Source: Sphingobium xanthum
GTDB taxonomy: Bacteria > Pseudomonadota > Alphaproteobacteria > Sphingomonadales > Sphingomonadaceae
Length of the DNA: 64,000 bases
Direction of reading: 5' to 3'
Assembly: GCF_019737615.1 (NCBI RefSeq)
Contig: NZ_JAHKKS010000009.1
Span: 118,333 to 182,332, forward strand
Shown here: piece after piece, positions 56,134-64,000 of the stretch
Numbering within the stretch: position 1 is the stretch's first letter
How the letters are laid out: every line of letters starts with the position of its first letter
Notes under the pieces: model-generated
The model's input: only the letters and a program-made list of their open reading frames with translations
The model's database searches: none
Told to the model about the DNA's origin: nothing
Made by a program: the position numbers and the translations under genes

Positions 56134-57210
56134 ATGACGAGTCTGCCGGCTTCCCGCGCGCGGTTGAACGAGCTTGATGCCCTGCGCGGCATCGGGGCGA
56201 TGCTCGTCGTCAATTTCCATTACGCGACCCGCTATCACGAGCTGTTTCCGAAAGCGGGCCATGTGCCGTTCCATCTGTTCGGCGGCAACTATCGCGTGCT
56301 CCTCTTCTTTGCCATTTCGGGTTTCGCCATCTTCTTCTCGATGGCGAAGTTACGTTCCGCCGCGGACTTCATCGTTGGTCGCGCAGCGCGGCTGCTACCG
56401 GCCTACTGGGTGGCGCTCGGCCTGACATTGCTCGTAGAGCATCTCGGCCACATGACGTCGCTCTATGTCTCGCCTTGGGTCGTACTGGCCAATCTCACCA
56501 TGCTGGAGCAGTTCTTCTTCATTCCCACGGTGGACGGGGCGCACTGGACGCTGACGGTCGAGATCGCCTTCTACGCCTGTATGCTGACGCTCTGGCTGCT
56601 CTGCCGATTGCGTCATGTCGAGCGACTTATCCTCGGATGGCTGGTGCTGAAGCTCGTCTTCGCGCTGGTCTGGCCGGATATGCCGGAGCGGATCGTCATG
56701 ATTTTCATCCTGCGTTACATTCCGTTCTTCGCGATCGGCATGGCAAGTTACCGCGTCTGGATCGGGGCGCGCAGCTGGCGGGAACAGATGCCGATCTTCG
56801 CCGGGATCCTCACCACGATCGCGGTGGCGGAGACGCCGGATCTGGCGGTCGCCGGCCTCGTCATCATCGCCTGTTTCTGGGCAGTGGTGAGCGGGCATCT
56901 GCGCTGGCTGTGCGTGGCGCCTGTGCTTTGGGTCGGGCAGATCAGCTACTCGCTGTATCTGGTGCATCAGCATATCGGCTTCACGATCCTCTTCAACATG
57001 GATCAGATGGGCTACGCGCCCACCACAGCCTATGCCACGGCGATCCTTGCGGCCGTATCGCTGGGCGCGCTGGTGCATTATCTGGTCGAGCGGCCGGCCG
57101 CGCGGGCCGCGCTGGGCGGTTGGAAACGGACGATGGCGCGGGATGAGCCTGCAATGCAACGGGCTGAACCGGTCATGGTGCCGGTGGAGCGGTCTGCCGA
57201 TCGGCATTGA
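56134..57210 (+). CDS. acyltransferase 3 (OafA-like) membrane protein
   Basis: A 358-residue integral membrane acyltransferase with about ten helices. It has the family start (RLNELDALRGIGAMLVVNFH with the catalytic-type His), FFAISGFAIFFSMAKL, GRAARLLPAYWVAL and GAHWTLTVEIAFYACMLTLW. Members O-acetylate surface polysaccharides, lipid A or antibiotics. The start at 56134 (MTSLPASRARL) lacks a strong ribosome site. It leads a three-gene group with two glycosyltransferases wedged between adk and rpsM. Confidence 0.88.
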   Translation: MTSLPASRARLNELDALRGIGAMLVVNFHYATRYHELFPKAGHVPFHLFGGNYRVLLFFAISGFAIFFSMAKLRSAADFIVGRAARLLPAYWVALGLTLLVEHLGHMTSLYVSPWVVLANLTMLEQFFFIPTVDGAHWTLTVEIAFYACMLTLWLLCRLRHVERLILGWLVLKLVFALVWPDMPERIVMIFILRYIPFFAIGMASYRVWIGARSWREQMPIFAGILTTIAVAETPDLAVAGLVIIACFWAVVSGHLRWLCVAPVLWVGQISYSLYLVHQHIGFTILFNMDQMGYAPTTAYATAILAAVSLGALVHYLVERPAARAALGGWKRTMARDEPAMQRAEPVMVPVERSADRH

Positions 57211-57320
57211 ATGCGACGGATCAGCGGGTTGACGCTCACAAGGCCATCGAACATGGTGCCGCCGCCGTCGCGGCCATGGGGGATTGCAAGCGCGTGATAC
57301 GAGGTGTGACGGATGAGCCG

Positions 57321-58547
57321 GTGAGCAGTCTCCTGCTGATCCTGCCGCTGGTCGTCCACCAGCGCGACGGGCGCGTCTTCATCGAGAACCAGGCCGGCAA
57401 TGGCCTTGCGCAATGGCTGCGACACTTCGCGCGGATGACGCTCGGCGTGAAGCTTGCTGCAGGCGCGGCACCGCCGGCGGGCAGCGTGGCGATCGATACG
57501 CTGGGCCTGGGTGATCGGCTTTCGGTGGTCCTGCTGCCGACAGCCTGGACTCCGCTCGGGCATCTGCGCGCTTACCCCTCGATCCGTCGCCGCCTCCGAG
57601 ATCTCATCGATCGCCATGATTATCTCCAGTTCGCACTGGGCGGCGCCTGGGGCGACTGGGGTGCGGTCGGGGCGCTGCTGGCCGCGAAGAAGGAGCGCAA
57701 GGCGTCGGTCTGGACCGATCGCGTGGAATCCGAAGTCATGCGGATCGAAGCGCAGCGGTTCACGGGCCTCAAGCGGCTCTACAGAGGGATGAACGCGCGC
57801 CTCGCCCGGTCACTGGAGCGCCGTGCGATCAGTCGTTCGACGCTCGGCCTGTTCCATGGCAACGATACGTTCAACAGCTATCGCGGCTTCAGTCCACATC
57901 CTTTCCTGGTCCACAATATCCACCTCAAACCTGCCGACCGCATCCCCGATGAGCGGCTGTCCGCCAAGATTGCGGCTGCACGCGAGGGTGTTCTGGATAT
58001 TGTCTATGCCGGGCGGGTCCATCCCGACAAAGGCGTGACGGACTGGATCGAGACCTTGCGCCTTGCTGCCGATGCGGGCGTCCCCTTTCGCGCGCGCTGG
58101 TTCGGCGATGGCCCTCAGCTCGACGAGGCACGTGCGACGGTCGATCGGCTCGGCCTTGCCGATCGGATCTCCTTTCCCGGCCAACTCGTCGATCGCGACG
58201 CCCTGCTCGAGGCGCTGCGCGATGCCCATGTCATGCTGTTTTGCCACCTGACACCGGAATCACCCCGCTGTCTGATCGAGGCCCTGGTCTCGGGGACGCC
58301 CATAGTGGGCTATGGTTCGGCTTATCCCGAGGATTTGATCGCCGAGCATGGCGGTGGCGTGCTGACGGCCATGGCCCCGGCAGCGCTTGCGCGCGAGTTG
58401 GTCAGGCTGGATGGTGATCGCGCTGTTCTCGCCGCGTTGATCGGTCAGGCTGCGCAGGATGGTCGCGACATGAACGATGAGGCAGTGTTCGCGCACCGCG
58501 CCCATCTGATGAAGCAATATTGTTCCACAGGGGCGCCCGGCAGGTGA
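57321..58547 (+). CDS. GT4-type glycosyltransferase
   Basis: A 408-residue GT-B enzyme if GTG 57321 is used (VSSLLLILPLVVHQRDGRVF); the frame is open back to a TTG at 57207 overlapping the acyltransferase stop. The C-terminal half is typical family 4: DIVYAGRVHPDKGVTDWIET, FRARWFGDGPQLDEARATVD, ISFPGQLVDRDALLEAL, and the donor-binding ESPRCLIEALVSGTPIVGYG. It transfers a sugar from a nucleotide donor onto a growing glycan. The last four bases overlap the next gene (GTGA). Confidence 0.82.
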   Translation: MSSLLLILPLVVHQRDGRVFIENQAGNGLAQWLRHFARMTLGVKLAAGAAPPAGSVAIDTLGLGDRLSVVLLPTAWTPLGHLRAYPSIRRRLRDLIDRHDYLQFALGGAWGDWGAVGALLAAKKERKASVWTDRVESEVMRIEAQRFTGLKRLYRGMNARLARSLERRAISRSTLGLFHGNDTFNSYRGFSPHPFLVHNIHLKPADRIPDERLSAKIAAAREGVLDIVYAGRVHPDKGVTDWIETLRLAADAGVPFRARWFGDGPQLDEARATVDRLGLADRISFPGQLVDRDALLEALRDAHVMLFCHLTPESPRCLIEALVSGTPIVGYGSAYPEDLIAEHGGGVLTAMAPAALARELVRLDGDRAVLAALIGQAAQDGRDMNDEAVFAHRAHLMKQYCSTGAPGR

Positions 58548-59602
58548 CTCGTCTCGATCTGCTGTGGCGCCGCGCGCGGGCGCGCTTGTTTCCGACATCG
58601 ATGGAGGCCGCGTCGATCTCCAGTCGCGTGATCGCGTCCGGGATCGAGACCACCTCGCGGCCCGCATTCTCGTTGCCCGGCGCGTTCGACGCGGTGGAGG
58701 CGGTGGTTAATGGCGATCGGGCGCTGGAATGGGCGCGAGTTAGCGGCGGCGTCCAAGAGCACTGGCCGACGATCGAATATGTTCTGGAGCGCGCGACAAT
58801 CCATGCCAACCGTATTTATTCAAAGGGATATGTCGGCCAGTTCCTGCTGAAGAATCCCGTTGTCACCGACAATGCGAGGCAGACACCGGTCCGGTTCGAG
58901 AAGGCGGTCCTGTCGACCAACTATGTTTCGAGCCGCGAATTCGGTCATTGGGTCCGGGACTCGCTTGTCACGGAATTGCATGCGGAGGCCGAAGGGGTGC
59001 CCTCCGTGGCGATCGCGCGCGAGCCATGGCCGCATGAGGCCGAGTTTCGGGCACTTACCGGGCTCGATTGCGCCTATCCTGAACATGCGACAATCGACCG
59101 CCTCGTCGTTCTGGACGACAGGGGGCATAATGACCATTGGCGTGAGCGCTTTCGGACTCTTCGGGCGCGGACCCGTGCAAGCGTCGCCACGCAGCCCGGA
59201 CAATCCGCTGGACCGCTGGTCTTCCTGAGCCGCGGGGCGCATGCCTCGCCGCGCGATCCGACCAATGCGACCGAGATCGAGGCCGCGCTGGCGCTCGCGG
59301 GCTTCCGATCGGTCGTGCCTTCCGCGTTGAGTGTGCGTGAGGTCGGTGTCGCACTGCGGGATGCGGCGCTGATCGTGAGCGTCGAAGGTTCGAATCTCAA
59401 TCATCTGCATTTCTTCGCGCCCGAAGGCGTGGCACTGGTCTGCCTGCAGGATCCGAGGCGGTTCTACGCCTATCACAAGGGTCTGATGGACCTCTACGAT
59501 GGCCGGTTTGGATTCATTGTCGGCCAGCCCGATCAGCATGCCGCCGATCGCTATGGGGTCGATATTGAAGCGCTTATGCGTACCATCGATCTCGCCCGCT
59601 GA
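58544..59602 (+). CDS. GT61-type (DUF563) glycosyltransferase
   Basis: A 352-residue protein resembling the glycosyltransferase 61/DUF563 family: STNYVSSREFGHWVRDSLVT, ATIDRLVVLDDRGHNDHWRE, SAGPLVFLSRGAHASPRDPT, EIEAALALAGFRSVVPSALS and SVEGSNLNHLHFFAPEGVAL, where EGSxxxH is the usual signature. Start GTG at 58544 overlaps the previous stop, so the two are co-translated. Likely part of surface glycan synthesis. The rpsM promoter starts 30 bases after its end. Confidence 0.78.
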   Translation: MTRLDLLWRRARARLFPTSMEAASISSRVIASGIETTSRPAFSLPGAFDAVEAVVNGDRALEWARVSGGVQEHWPTIEYVLERATIHANRIYSKGYVGQFLLKNPVVTDNARQTPVRFEKAVLSTNYVSSREFGHWVRDSLVTELHAEAEGVPSVAIAREPWPHEAEFRALTGLDCAYPEHATIDRLVVLDDRGHNDHWRERFRTLRARTRASVATQPGQSAGPLVFLSRGAHASPRDPTNATEIEAALALAGFRSVVPSALSVREVGVALRDAALIVSVEGSNLNHLHFFAPEGVALVCLQDPRRFYAYHKGLMDLYDGRFGFIVGQPDQHAADRYGVDIEALMRTIDLAR

Positions 59603-59631
59603 ACGATCGCCGCCTCCGGGCATGCTTCCAG

Positions 59632-59660
59632 TTGACAGTTCCGACGACTCACGCTAACGC
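59632..59660 (+). promoter_or_regulatory. sigma-70 type promoter before rpsM
   Basis: TTGACA at 59632-59637, a 17-base spacer, then TAACGC at 59655-59660. It lies 30 bases after the GT61 stop and gives rpsM-rpsK-rpoA their own start, consistent with an interruption of the ancestral operon. Confidence 0.6.
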
Positions 59661-59791
59661 CCGCCGATCCCGAGACGAGAGGTCAAACGGCAGCGCGGTC
59701 GAGCGCCCGCCGTCCTTTTTGCGTCCCGGGTCATATAGCGACGAGATAAAGCGCCCGCCAAGTGCTTTGTGGAGCGAGGAGATTATAGATC

Positions 59792-60160
59792 ATGGCACGT
59801 ATTGCTGGCGTTAATATCCCCACGAACAAGCGGGTTATTATCGCACTTACCTATATTCATGGAATTGGCGCCAAGACGGCGGTCGGCATTGCGGACAAGC
59901 TGGGCATCGACCATAGCCGCCGCGTGCAGGACCTGTCCGACGCGGAAGTCCTGCAGATCCGCGAAGCGATCGACGCCGACCTCACGGTCGAGGGCGACCT
60001 GCGCCGCGAAACCGCGATGAACATCAAGCGCCTGATGGACCTGGCCTGCTACCGCGGCCTGCGCCACCGCAAGGGCCTGCCCGTCCGCGGCCAGCGCACG
60101 CACACCAATGCGCGCACCCGCAAGGGCAAGGCGAAGCCGATCGCAGGCAAGAAGAAGTAA
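59792..60160 (+). CDS. rpsM: 30S ribosomal protein S13
   Basis: A 122-residue protein ([20 protein letters not shown]) with [20 protein letters not shown] and the basic tail [20 protein letters not shown]. It bridges to the 50S subunit in the 30S head. GAGGAGA precedes the ATG. First gene of the alpha operon, separated from adk by three unrelated genes. Confidence 0.97.
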   Translation: MARIAGVNIPTNKRVIIALTYIHGIGAKTAVGIADKLGIDHSRRVQDLSDAEVLQIREAIDADLTVEGDLRRETAMNIKRLMDLACYRGLRHRKGLPVRGQRTHTNARTRKGKAKPIAGKKK

Positions 60161-60272
60161 GGCGCCCGGAGGATAGTCCGGGGGACTATTCTCAGCCTTA
60201 CTCCGCCGGAGGCAGCGTGCGGCAAAGCGCACCCCTCCAGGACAACCAGTTTCGATATAGGAAGTTCAACAG

Positions 60273-60662
60273 ATGGCACGGGAACCCCAGCGGCTTCGCA
60301 GGCGCGAGCGCAAGAACATCTCGGCCGGCGTCGCGCATGTGAACGCCAGCTTCAACAACACCATGGTCACCATCACCGACGCGCAGGGCAATGCGATCAG
60401 CTGGTCCAGCGCCGGCATGATGGGCTTCAAGGGCAGCCGCAAGTCGACGCCCTATGCCGCGCAGGTCTGCGCCGAGGATGCGGGCCGCAAGGCCGCGGAA
60501 CATGGCGTGCGCACCCTCGAGGTCGAAGTGAAGGGCCCGGGCTCGGGCCGCGAATCCGCGCTGCGCGCCCTGCAGGCGGTCGGCTTCACGATCACCTCGA
60601 TCCGCGACGTGACGCCGATCCCGCACAACGGCGTCCGCCCCAGCAAGCGTCGCCGCGTCTAA
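60273..60662 (+). CDS. rpsK: 30S ribosomal protein S11
   Basis: A 129-residue protein with [40 protein letters not shown] and the conserved end [14 protein letters not shown]. Located on the 30S platform near the Shine-Dalgarno helix. It lies 112 bases after rpsM. Confidence 0.97.
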   Translation: MAREPQRLRRRERKNISAGVAHVNASFNNTMVTITDAQGNAISWSSAGMMGFKGSRKSTPYAAQVCAEDAGRKAAEHGVRTLEVEVKGPGSGRESALRALQAVGFTITSIRDVTPIPHNGVRPSKRRRV

Positions 60663-60785
60663 CGCGGCGTCGGGCCGGAGCGGGCCCACGAAACCGCTCC
60701 ACGTCCGGTTCGTTTATACGGCCGGAGCTCGGGGACCAGCGCTGAACCCTCCTTCCGAGCTCCCGCCCAACCCCAGGGGAATTGC

Positions 60786-61853
60786 ATGACTGTCAACATC
60801 AAGAACTGGCAGGAATTGAAGAAGCCCAATGGCCTGGAGATCAAGGCCAGCGGCGACCCGAAGCGGCGCGCGACCTTCGTCGCCGAGCCGCTGGAGCGTG
60901 GCTTCGGCCTGACGCTTGGCAATGCGCTGCGTCGCGTGCTGCTTTCGTCGCTGCAGGGCGCGGCCGTGACCTCGATCAAGATCGAGAACGTGCTGCATGA
61001 GTTTTCGAGCCTGGCCGGCGTCCGCGAGGACGTGACCGACATCGTCCTCAACGTGAAGCAGATCGCGCTCAAGATGGAAGGCGACGGCCCCCGCCGCCTG
61101 CAGCTGAGCGCGACCGGCCCGGCCGAGGTGAAGGCCGGCGACATCGCCGTGACCGGCGACATCGTGGTGATGAACCCGGACCTGGTGATCTGCCATCTGG
61201 ACGAAGGCGCGAGCTTCAACATGGAGCTCACCTGCGACAGCGGCAAGGGCTATGTCCCGGCGGTCTCCAACCGCCCGGCCGACGCGCCGATCGGACTCAT
61301 CCCGGTGGACGCGCTTTACTCGCCCGTGCGCCAGGTGGCCTACAAGGTGGAGAATGCGCGCATTGGCCAGGAGCTGGACTATGACCGCCTGAACCTGACC
61401 GTCGAGACCGACGGGACGGTGACGCCGGAGGACGCGGTGGCCTATGCCGCGCGCATCCTGCAGGACCAGCTGCAGCTGTTCGTCCACTTCGAGGACGCGC
61501 TGCCGACGGCAGGCCCGAGCAGCCACGCCGGCGTTGGCGCGGGCGCGGCCGAGGAAGGCGAAGGCGACACCAACCAGATCAACCGCTATCTGCTCAAGAA
61601 GGTGGACGAGCTGGAGCTCTCGGTGCGCAGCGCCAACTGCCTCAAGAACGACAACATCATCTACATCGGCGACCTCGTCCAGAAGACCGAGGCCGAGATG
61701 CTCCGCACGCCGAACTTCGGCCGCAAGAGCCTCAACGAGATCAAGGAAGTGCTCTCCAGCATGGGCCTGCGCCTCGGGATGGACATCCCGGGCTGGCCGC
61801 CGGAGAACATCGAGGAGATCGCCAAGAAGCTCGAGCAGGAACTGCTGGGCTAA
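60786..61853 (+). CDS. rpoA: DNA-directed RNA polymerase subunit alpha
   Basis: A 355-residue protein. Residues 1-235 form the dimerising N-terminal domain ([40 protein letters not shown]). A linker with [20 protein letters not shown] leads to the C-terminal domain ([40 protein letters not shown]), which contacts UP elements and activators. Slightly longer than E. coli (329) owing to the linker. rplQ, its usual neighbour, does not follow; a terminator does. Confidence 0.97.
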   Translation: MTVNIKNWQELKKPNGLEIKASGDPKRRATFVAEPLERGFGLTLGNALRRVLLSSLQGAAVTSIKIENVLHEFSSLAGVREDVTDIVLNVKQIALKMEGDGPRRLQLSATGPAEVKAGDIAVTGDIVVMNPDLVICHLDEGASFNMELTCDSGKGYVPAVSNRPADAPIGLIPVDALYSPVRQVAYKVENARIGQELDYDRLNLTVETDGTVTPEDAVAYAARILQDQLQLFVHFEDALPTAGPSSHAGVGAGAAEEGEGDTNQINRYLLKKVDELELSVRSANCLKNDNIIYIGDLVQKTEAEMLRTPNFGRKSLNEIKEVLSSMGLRLGMDIPGWPPENIEEIAKKLEQELLG

Positions 61854-61860
61854 AGCCGGC

Positions 61861-61936
61861 GGGTCAAAGTGGTACTTTGACCCGGTTGGAGCTTGGATGG
61901 ATGCGAAGAGCCCCTGCCGGACGGCGGGGGCTTTTT
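61861..61936 (+). terminator. terminator cassette after rpoA, copy 1
   Basis: Perfect palindrome GGGTCAAAGT-GGT-ACTTTGACCC (61861-61883), then about 25 bases, then the intrinsic terminator AGCCCCTGCC-N4-GGCGGGGGCT with TTTTT at 61932-61936. A second copy of the same design is found at 62717-62790. Confidence 0.8.
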
Positions 61937-62091
61937 CGTTGGGGGAAAGCCGGACCGCCGGGGTCGCCTGTCCGGTTTCGGGATTCGCGCTATGGTGAAC
62001 CGATTTTGTGCTTAACCCGCATTTACGCTATGGGGAGCGCGGGAGCCGGTGCGGCATGACGGCGCGCCGGCTAATTGTGGGAGACTATCAT

Positions 62092-62709
62092 ATGAAGAAG
62101 ATGCTTCTGGCAGCCGTCGCGCTCGCCACGCTGGCGACGGGCGCGCACGCCGCGACCCCGGCCTATGAATATACGAAGGCTGACCTCGGCACCGACACCC
62201 GTCCGTTCACCCTCGGCTTCGCGTTCTCGCTCAGCCAGGCAACGACGATCGAGGCGCTCGGCTACAACACGGCGAACCTGCCCGACGACCGCACGGTCGG
62301 CCTCTGGACGATCGGCGGCACGCTGATCACCAGCGCGGTCGTGCTGACCAGCGATCCGGTCACCGGCCACTTCGCCTATTCGGATATTGCCGACGTCCTG
62401 CTCGGCCCGGGCACCTATGTGATCGCCGGCGACTATGAGGGCGGCGATCTTCCGGTGAACCTGGCTGGCGTCACGACCATGGCTGGCTACACCTGGCTGT
62501 ATGACCTGCAGGAGTTCGGTGCGGGCCTCAACTTCCCGACCGTCACGACCGGCGGCGGCTATGGCACGAACGGCCTCGCGATGGTGAACTTCCTCGCCAC
62601 GACCAGCGGCGCGGTTCCCGAGCCGGCGACCTGGGGCATGATGATCGGCGGCTTCGCGCTCGCCGGCGCCGCGATGCGTCGCCGCAAGGTGGCGGTGCGC
62701 TTCGCCTGA
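62092..62709 (+). CDS. PEP-CTERM sorted exported protein
   Basis: A 205-residue protein. The signal peptide MKKMLLAAVALATLATGAHA is followed by a beta-rich domain of about 150 residues (RPFTLGFAFSLSQATTIEAL, GPGTYVIAGDYEGGDLPVNL). The C-terminus is a PEP-CTERM sorting signal: VPEPATWGMMIGGFALAGAA followed by MRRRK. Such proteins are recognised by an exosortase in the inner membrane, cut and delivered to the cell surface, often linked to exopolysaccharide. ATG 62092 is preferred, with GTGGGAG upstream, over an in-frame ATG at 62008. It occupies the place where rplQ is expected and is bracketed by twin terminator cassettes. Confidence 0.88.
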   Translation: MKKMLLAAVALATLATGAHAATPAYEYTKADLGTDTRPFTLGFAFSLSQATTIEALGYNTANLPDDRTVGLWTIGGTLITSAVVLTSDPVTGHFAYSDIADVLLGPGTYVIAGDYEGGDLPVNLAGVTTMAGYTWLYDLQEFGAGLNFPTVTTGGGYGTNGLAMVNFLATTSGAVPEPATWGMMIGGFALAGAAMRRRKVAVRFA

Positions 62710-62716
62710 GGGGTTC

Positions 62717-62790
62717 GGGTCAAAGTGAATTTTTGACCCGGTTCTGGATTTAGGAATGAGAAGGCCCCTGCCGGAAGGTGGGGGCTTTTT
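62717..62790 (+). terminator. terminator cassette after the PEP-CTERM gene, copy 2
   Basis: GGGTCAAAGTG-AATT-TTTGACCC (62717-62739), then about 18 bases, then GGCCCCTGCC and GGTGGGGGC with TTTTT at 62786-62790. It is closely similar in sequence and spacing to the cassette after rpoA. Confidence 0.78.
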
Positions 62791-62847
62791 GCATGCAATA
62801 GCGCGCCTGCTGGAGTTAGCGAGCCGTAACAGCAAACAAACGGATGA

Positions 62848-62862
62848 GAACAAAAAAGGAAC
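62848..62862. promoter_or_regulatory. LexA (SOS) box
   Basis: GAAC-AAAAAAG-GAAC matches the alphaproteobacterial LexA consensus GAAC-N7-GAAC exactly. A TATATA at 62882-62887 lies at -10 distance if the -35 region overlaps the box, and the DUF5131 gene starts 102 bases downstream. Confidence 0.65.
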
Positions 62863-62964
62863 AATCTGGCGCTGACTGTGATATATAGCGCTTGATCACA
62901 CGGCATCTCCGTGATTCAAGGCGCGAAGCGCCGGCTACTTTAGTTCGGGCTATCGAGGTTCAAT

Positions 62965-63723
62965 ATGGCAGAGAACTCACCAATTGAGTGGACTGATGCG
63001 ACATGGAACCCGGTGGCAGGTTGCTCACTGGCGTCGGCTGGGTGCACGAATTGCTACGCAATGCGAATGGCTGCTCGCTTGGAAGCCATGGGAGTTCAAA
63101 AATATGCGGGCTTGACGCGGAAATCGGGCGGGCGCGCTAAGTGGACCGGCCGAGTGCGCTGTGATGACGCGGCCTTGTTGGTGCCGGAGCGCTGGCGAAA
63201 GCCTCGGAAGGTTTTCGTAAACTCAATGTCCGACTTGTTTCATGCTGATGTGCCAACGGATTTTATAAAGAAGGTGTGGCAGGTGATGAAAGCCACGCCC
63301 CGGCACGACTATCAGCTTCTGACGAAGCGTCCCGATCGAATGCGGCAAATCTTATCGTCACCGGATTTTGAAGTGCTGCCAAATGTCTGGCTCGGAACGA
63401 GCGTCGAAAGCCAGGACGTGGTGAGCCGTATCGACGAATTGCGTGCAACCCCAGCGGCGATACGATTCATATCGTTCGAACCGCTGATTGGTCCGATCAA
63501 ATCTGCTAATCTTGATAGGATTGCTTGGGCAATTGTAGGCGGGGAATCCGGTCCTTACGCTCGGCCCATGGAGGAAGAATGGGTTCTGCAAATCCAAAGG
63601 CTTTGCAGATCGTCTGGGACTGCATTCTTTTTCAAACAATGGGGTGGCCGAAACAAGAAAGCGACCGGACGTTTGCTCAAGGGTAAGACGTACGATGAGA
63701 TGCCGGCGTATATTTCTTTATAA
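62965..63723 (+). CDS. DUF5131 (phage Gp37/Gp68 family) three-cysteine protein
   Basis: A 252-residue protein of the Gp37/Gp68 type. The N-terminal IEWTDATWNPVAGC leads to Cys20-x6-Cys27-x2-Cys30 (GCSLASAGCTNCYA), a cluster reminiscent of radical-SAM/photoproduct-lyase-like iron-sulfur sites. Other conserved parts are KVFVNSMSDLFHADVP, YQLLTKRPDRM, VWLGTSVESQD, RFISFEPLIGPI, WAIVGGESGPYARPM and FFFKQWGG. The biochemical role is unproved. Codon use and base content are clearly more AT-rich than in neighbours, suggesting transfer. A LexA box upstream suggests DNA-damage induction. The TcmP partner gene often seen beside it is not found in the 225 bases that follow. Confidence 0.85.
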   Translation: MAENSPIEWTDATWNPVAGCSLASAGCTNCYAMRMAARLEAMGVQKYAGLTRKSGGRAKWTGRVRCDDAALLVPERWRKPRKVFVNSMSDLFHADVPTDFIKKVWQVMKATPRHDYQLLTKRPDRMRQILSSPDFEVLPNVWLGTSVESQDVVSRIDELRATPAAIRFISFEPLIGPIKSANLDRIAWAIVGGESGPYARPMEEEWVLQIQRLCRSSGTAFFFKQWGGRNKKATGRLLKGKTYDEMPAYISL

Positions 63724-63948
63724 CGTGATCCACACCTTTATTTATCAAGGCGCTAGCGCGTTGGTTGTTGGATAAACAATACAGCTCGAAATATTCACTT
63801 CCATTGACGATTAGGGGCAATGGCTGAGAGACGTAGCAGAATATTTTTTTCCACTGCGCTCTCGCAAAATCACTAGGGTTCGGACCCAATAACTGGATTC
63901 CCACGTTGCTCGGATTGTGATTCAGTGTCTTGGCGAGGAGGCGCTGAG

Positions 63949-64000
63949 ATGTCTGATTTCTTTTGGTTTTCCGATGCGCAGTGGTCTCGGATTGAGCCGC
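63949..64000 (+). mobile_element. 5' end of an IS5-type transposase gene, cut by the window edge
   Basis: Seventeen codons, MSDFFWFSDAQWSRIEP, match the conserved start of IS5-family (IS427-like) transposases, which commonly begin MSDLFW...QW.RIEP. GAGGAGG lies upstream. The left end of the element probably falls near 63910 (GGATTGTGATTCA), but the inverted repeat cannot be confirmed without the other end. Confidence 0.65.

Noticed and set aside
59386..59400. Possible tRNA T-loop (GGTTCGAATC)
   Set aside because: It lies inside the GT61 coding frame (EGSNLN) and no acceptor stem or anticodon arm can be built around it. No tRNA or rRNA gene was recognised in the window.
63677..63904. 75-codon minus-strand frame overlapping the end of the DUF5131 gene
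   Set aside because: Considered as a TcmP-like or immunity partner, but it shows no recognisable motif and overlaps the coding end of the + strand gene.
62880..64000. Prophage at the right end
   Set aside because: Only one phage-family gene and an IS start are seen; no integrase, structural genes or attachment site lie in the window.

Overview
The window reads as a chromosomal segment of a GC-rich alphaproteobacterium, most likely a sphingomonad (Sphingomonas, Sphingobium or Novosphingobium type). The grounds are protein-level resemblance of the ribosomal and cell-division-era housekeeping genes, the neighbourhood rpmH-rnpA-yidD-yidC-yihA, the ubiE/ubiB/coaBC/dut cluster, an alphaproteobacterial-type LexA box (GAAC-N7-GAAC), palindromic intergenic repeats, and a PEPxxW...RRR (PEP-CTERM) surface protein. 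No database search was possible, so all family names come from motifs and overall resemblance.

Layout. 0.1-5.5 kb: an FAD oxidoreductase, a small YegP-type protein, a secreted cytochrome c, a MarR regulator, and a hydroxyacid dehydrogenase/glycerate 2-kinase pair with a palindromic operator in front. 5.5-8.9 kb: rpmH, rnpA, yidD, yidC, yihA, with a promoter and an attenuator-like hairpin before rpmH. 8.9-25 kb: an accessory metabolic region. It holds a glutathione S-transferase, a TauD/TfdA oxygenase, an amidohydrolase-2 enzyme, an intradiol-dioxygenase-like protein with a changed iron ligand, a SnoaL-like protein, an esterase, a quinone-oxidoreductase-like protein, two paralogous divergent SDRs and a 516-residue regulator that joins a TetR-type and two MarR-type DNA-binding domains. 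Several promoters here share palindromes and a GTTGASTNNGTC motif, which suggests one co-regulated catabolic module of unknown substrate. 25-29 kb: a PepSY membrane protein and a TonB-dependent siderophore receptor.

29-39 kb: a tightly overlapped coaBC-dut-moeB-dsrE operon, a racemase-like protein without its catalytic cysteines, a lipoprotein, ubiB, ubiE and a chromate transporter. 39-62 kb: str operon (rpsL, rpsG, fusA, tuf), S10 and spc operons (rpsJ to secY), adk, then three surface-polysaccharide genes interrupting the usual adk-rpsM junction, then rpsM, rpsK, rpoA. rplQ, which normally follows rpoA, is not present; a PEP-CTERM gene bracketed by two nearly identical terminator cassettes is found there instead. 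62.8-64 kb: an AT-richer tail with a LexA box, a three-cysteine DUF5131 (phage Gp37/Gp68-type) gene and the 5' end of an IS5-type transposase cut by the window edge.

The strongest leads for something undescribed are the operator-linked catabolic module with its triple-HTH regulator (10.8-20.4 kb), the altered iron ligand of its intradiol-like enzyme, the LexA-box/three-Cys gene at the right end, and the rearranged alpha ribosomal operon.
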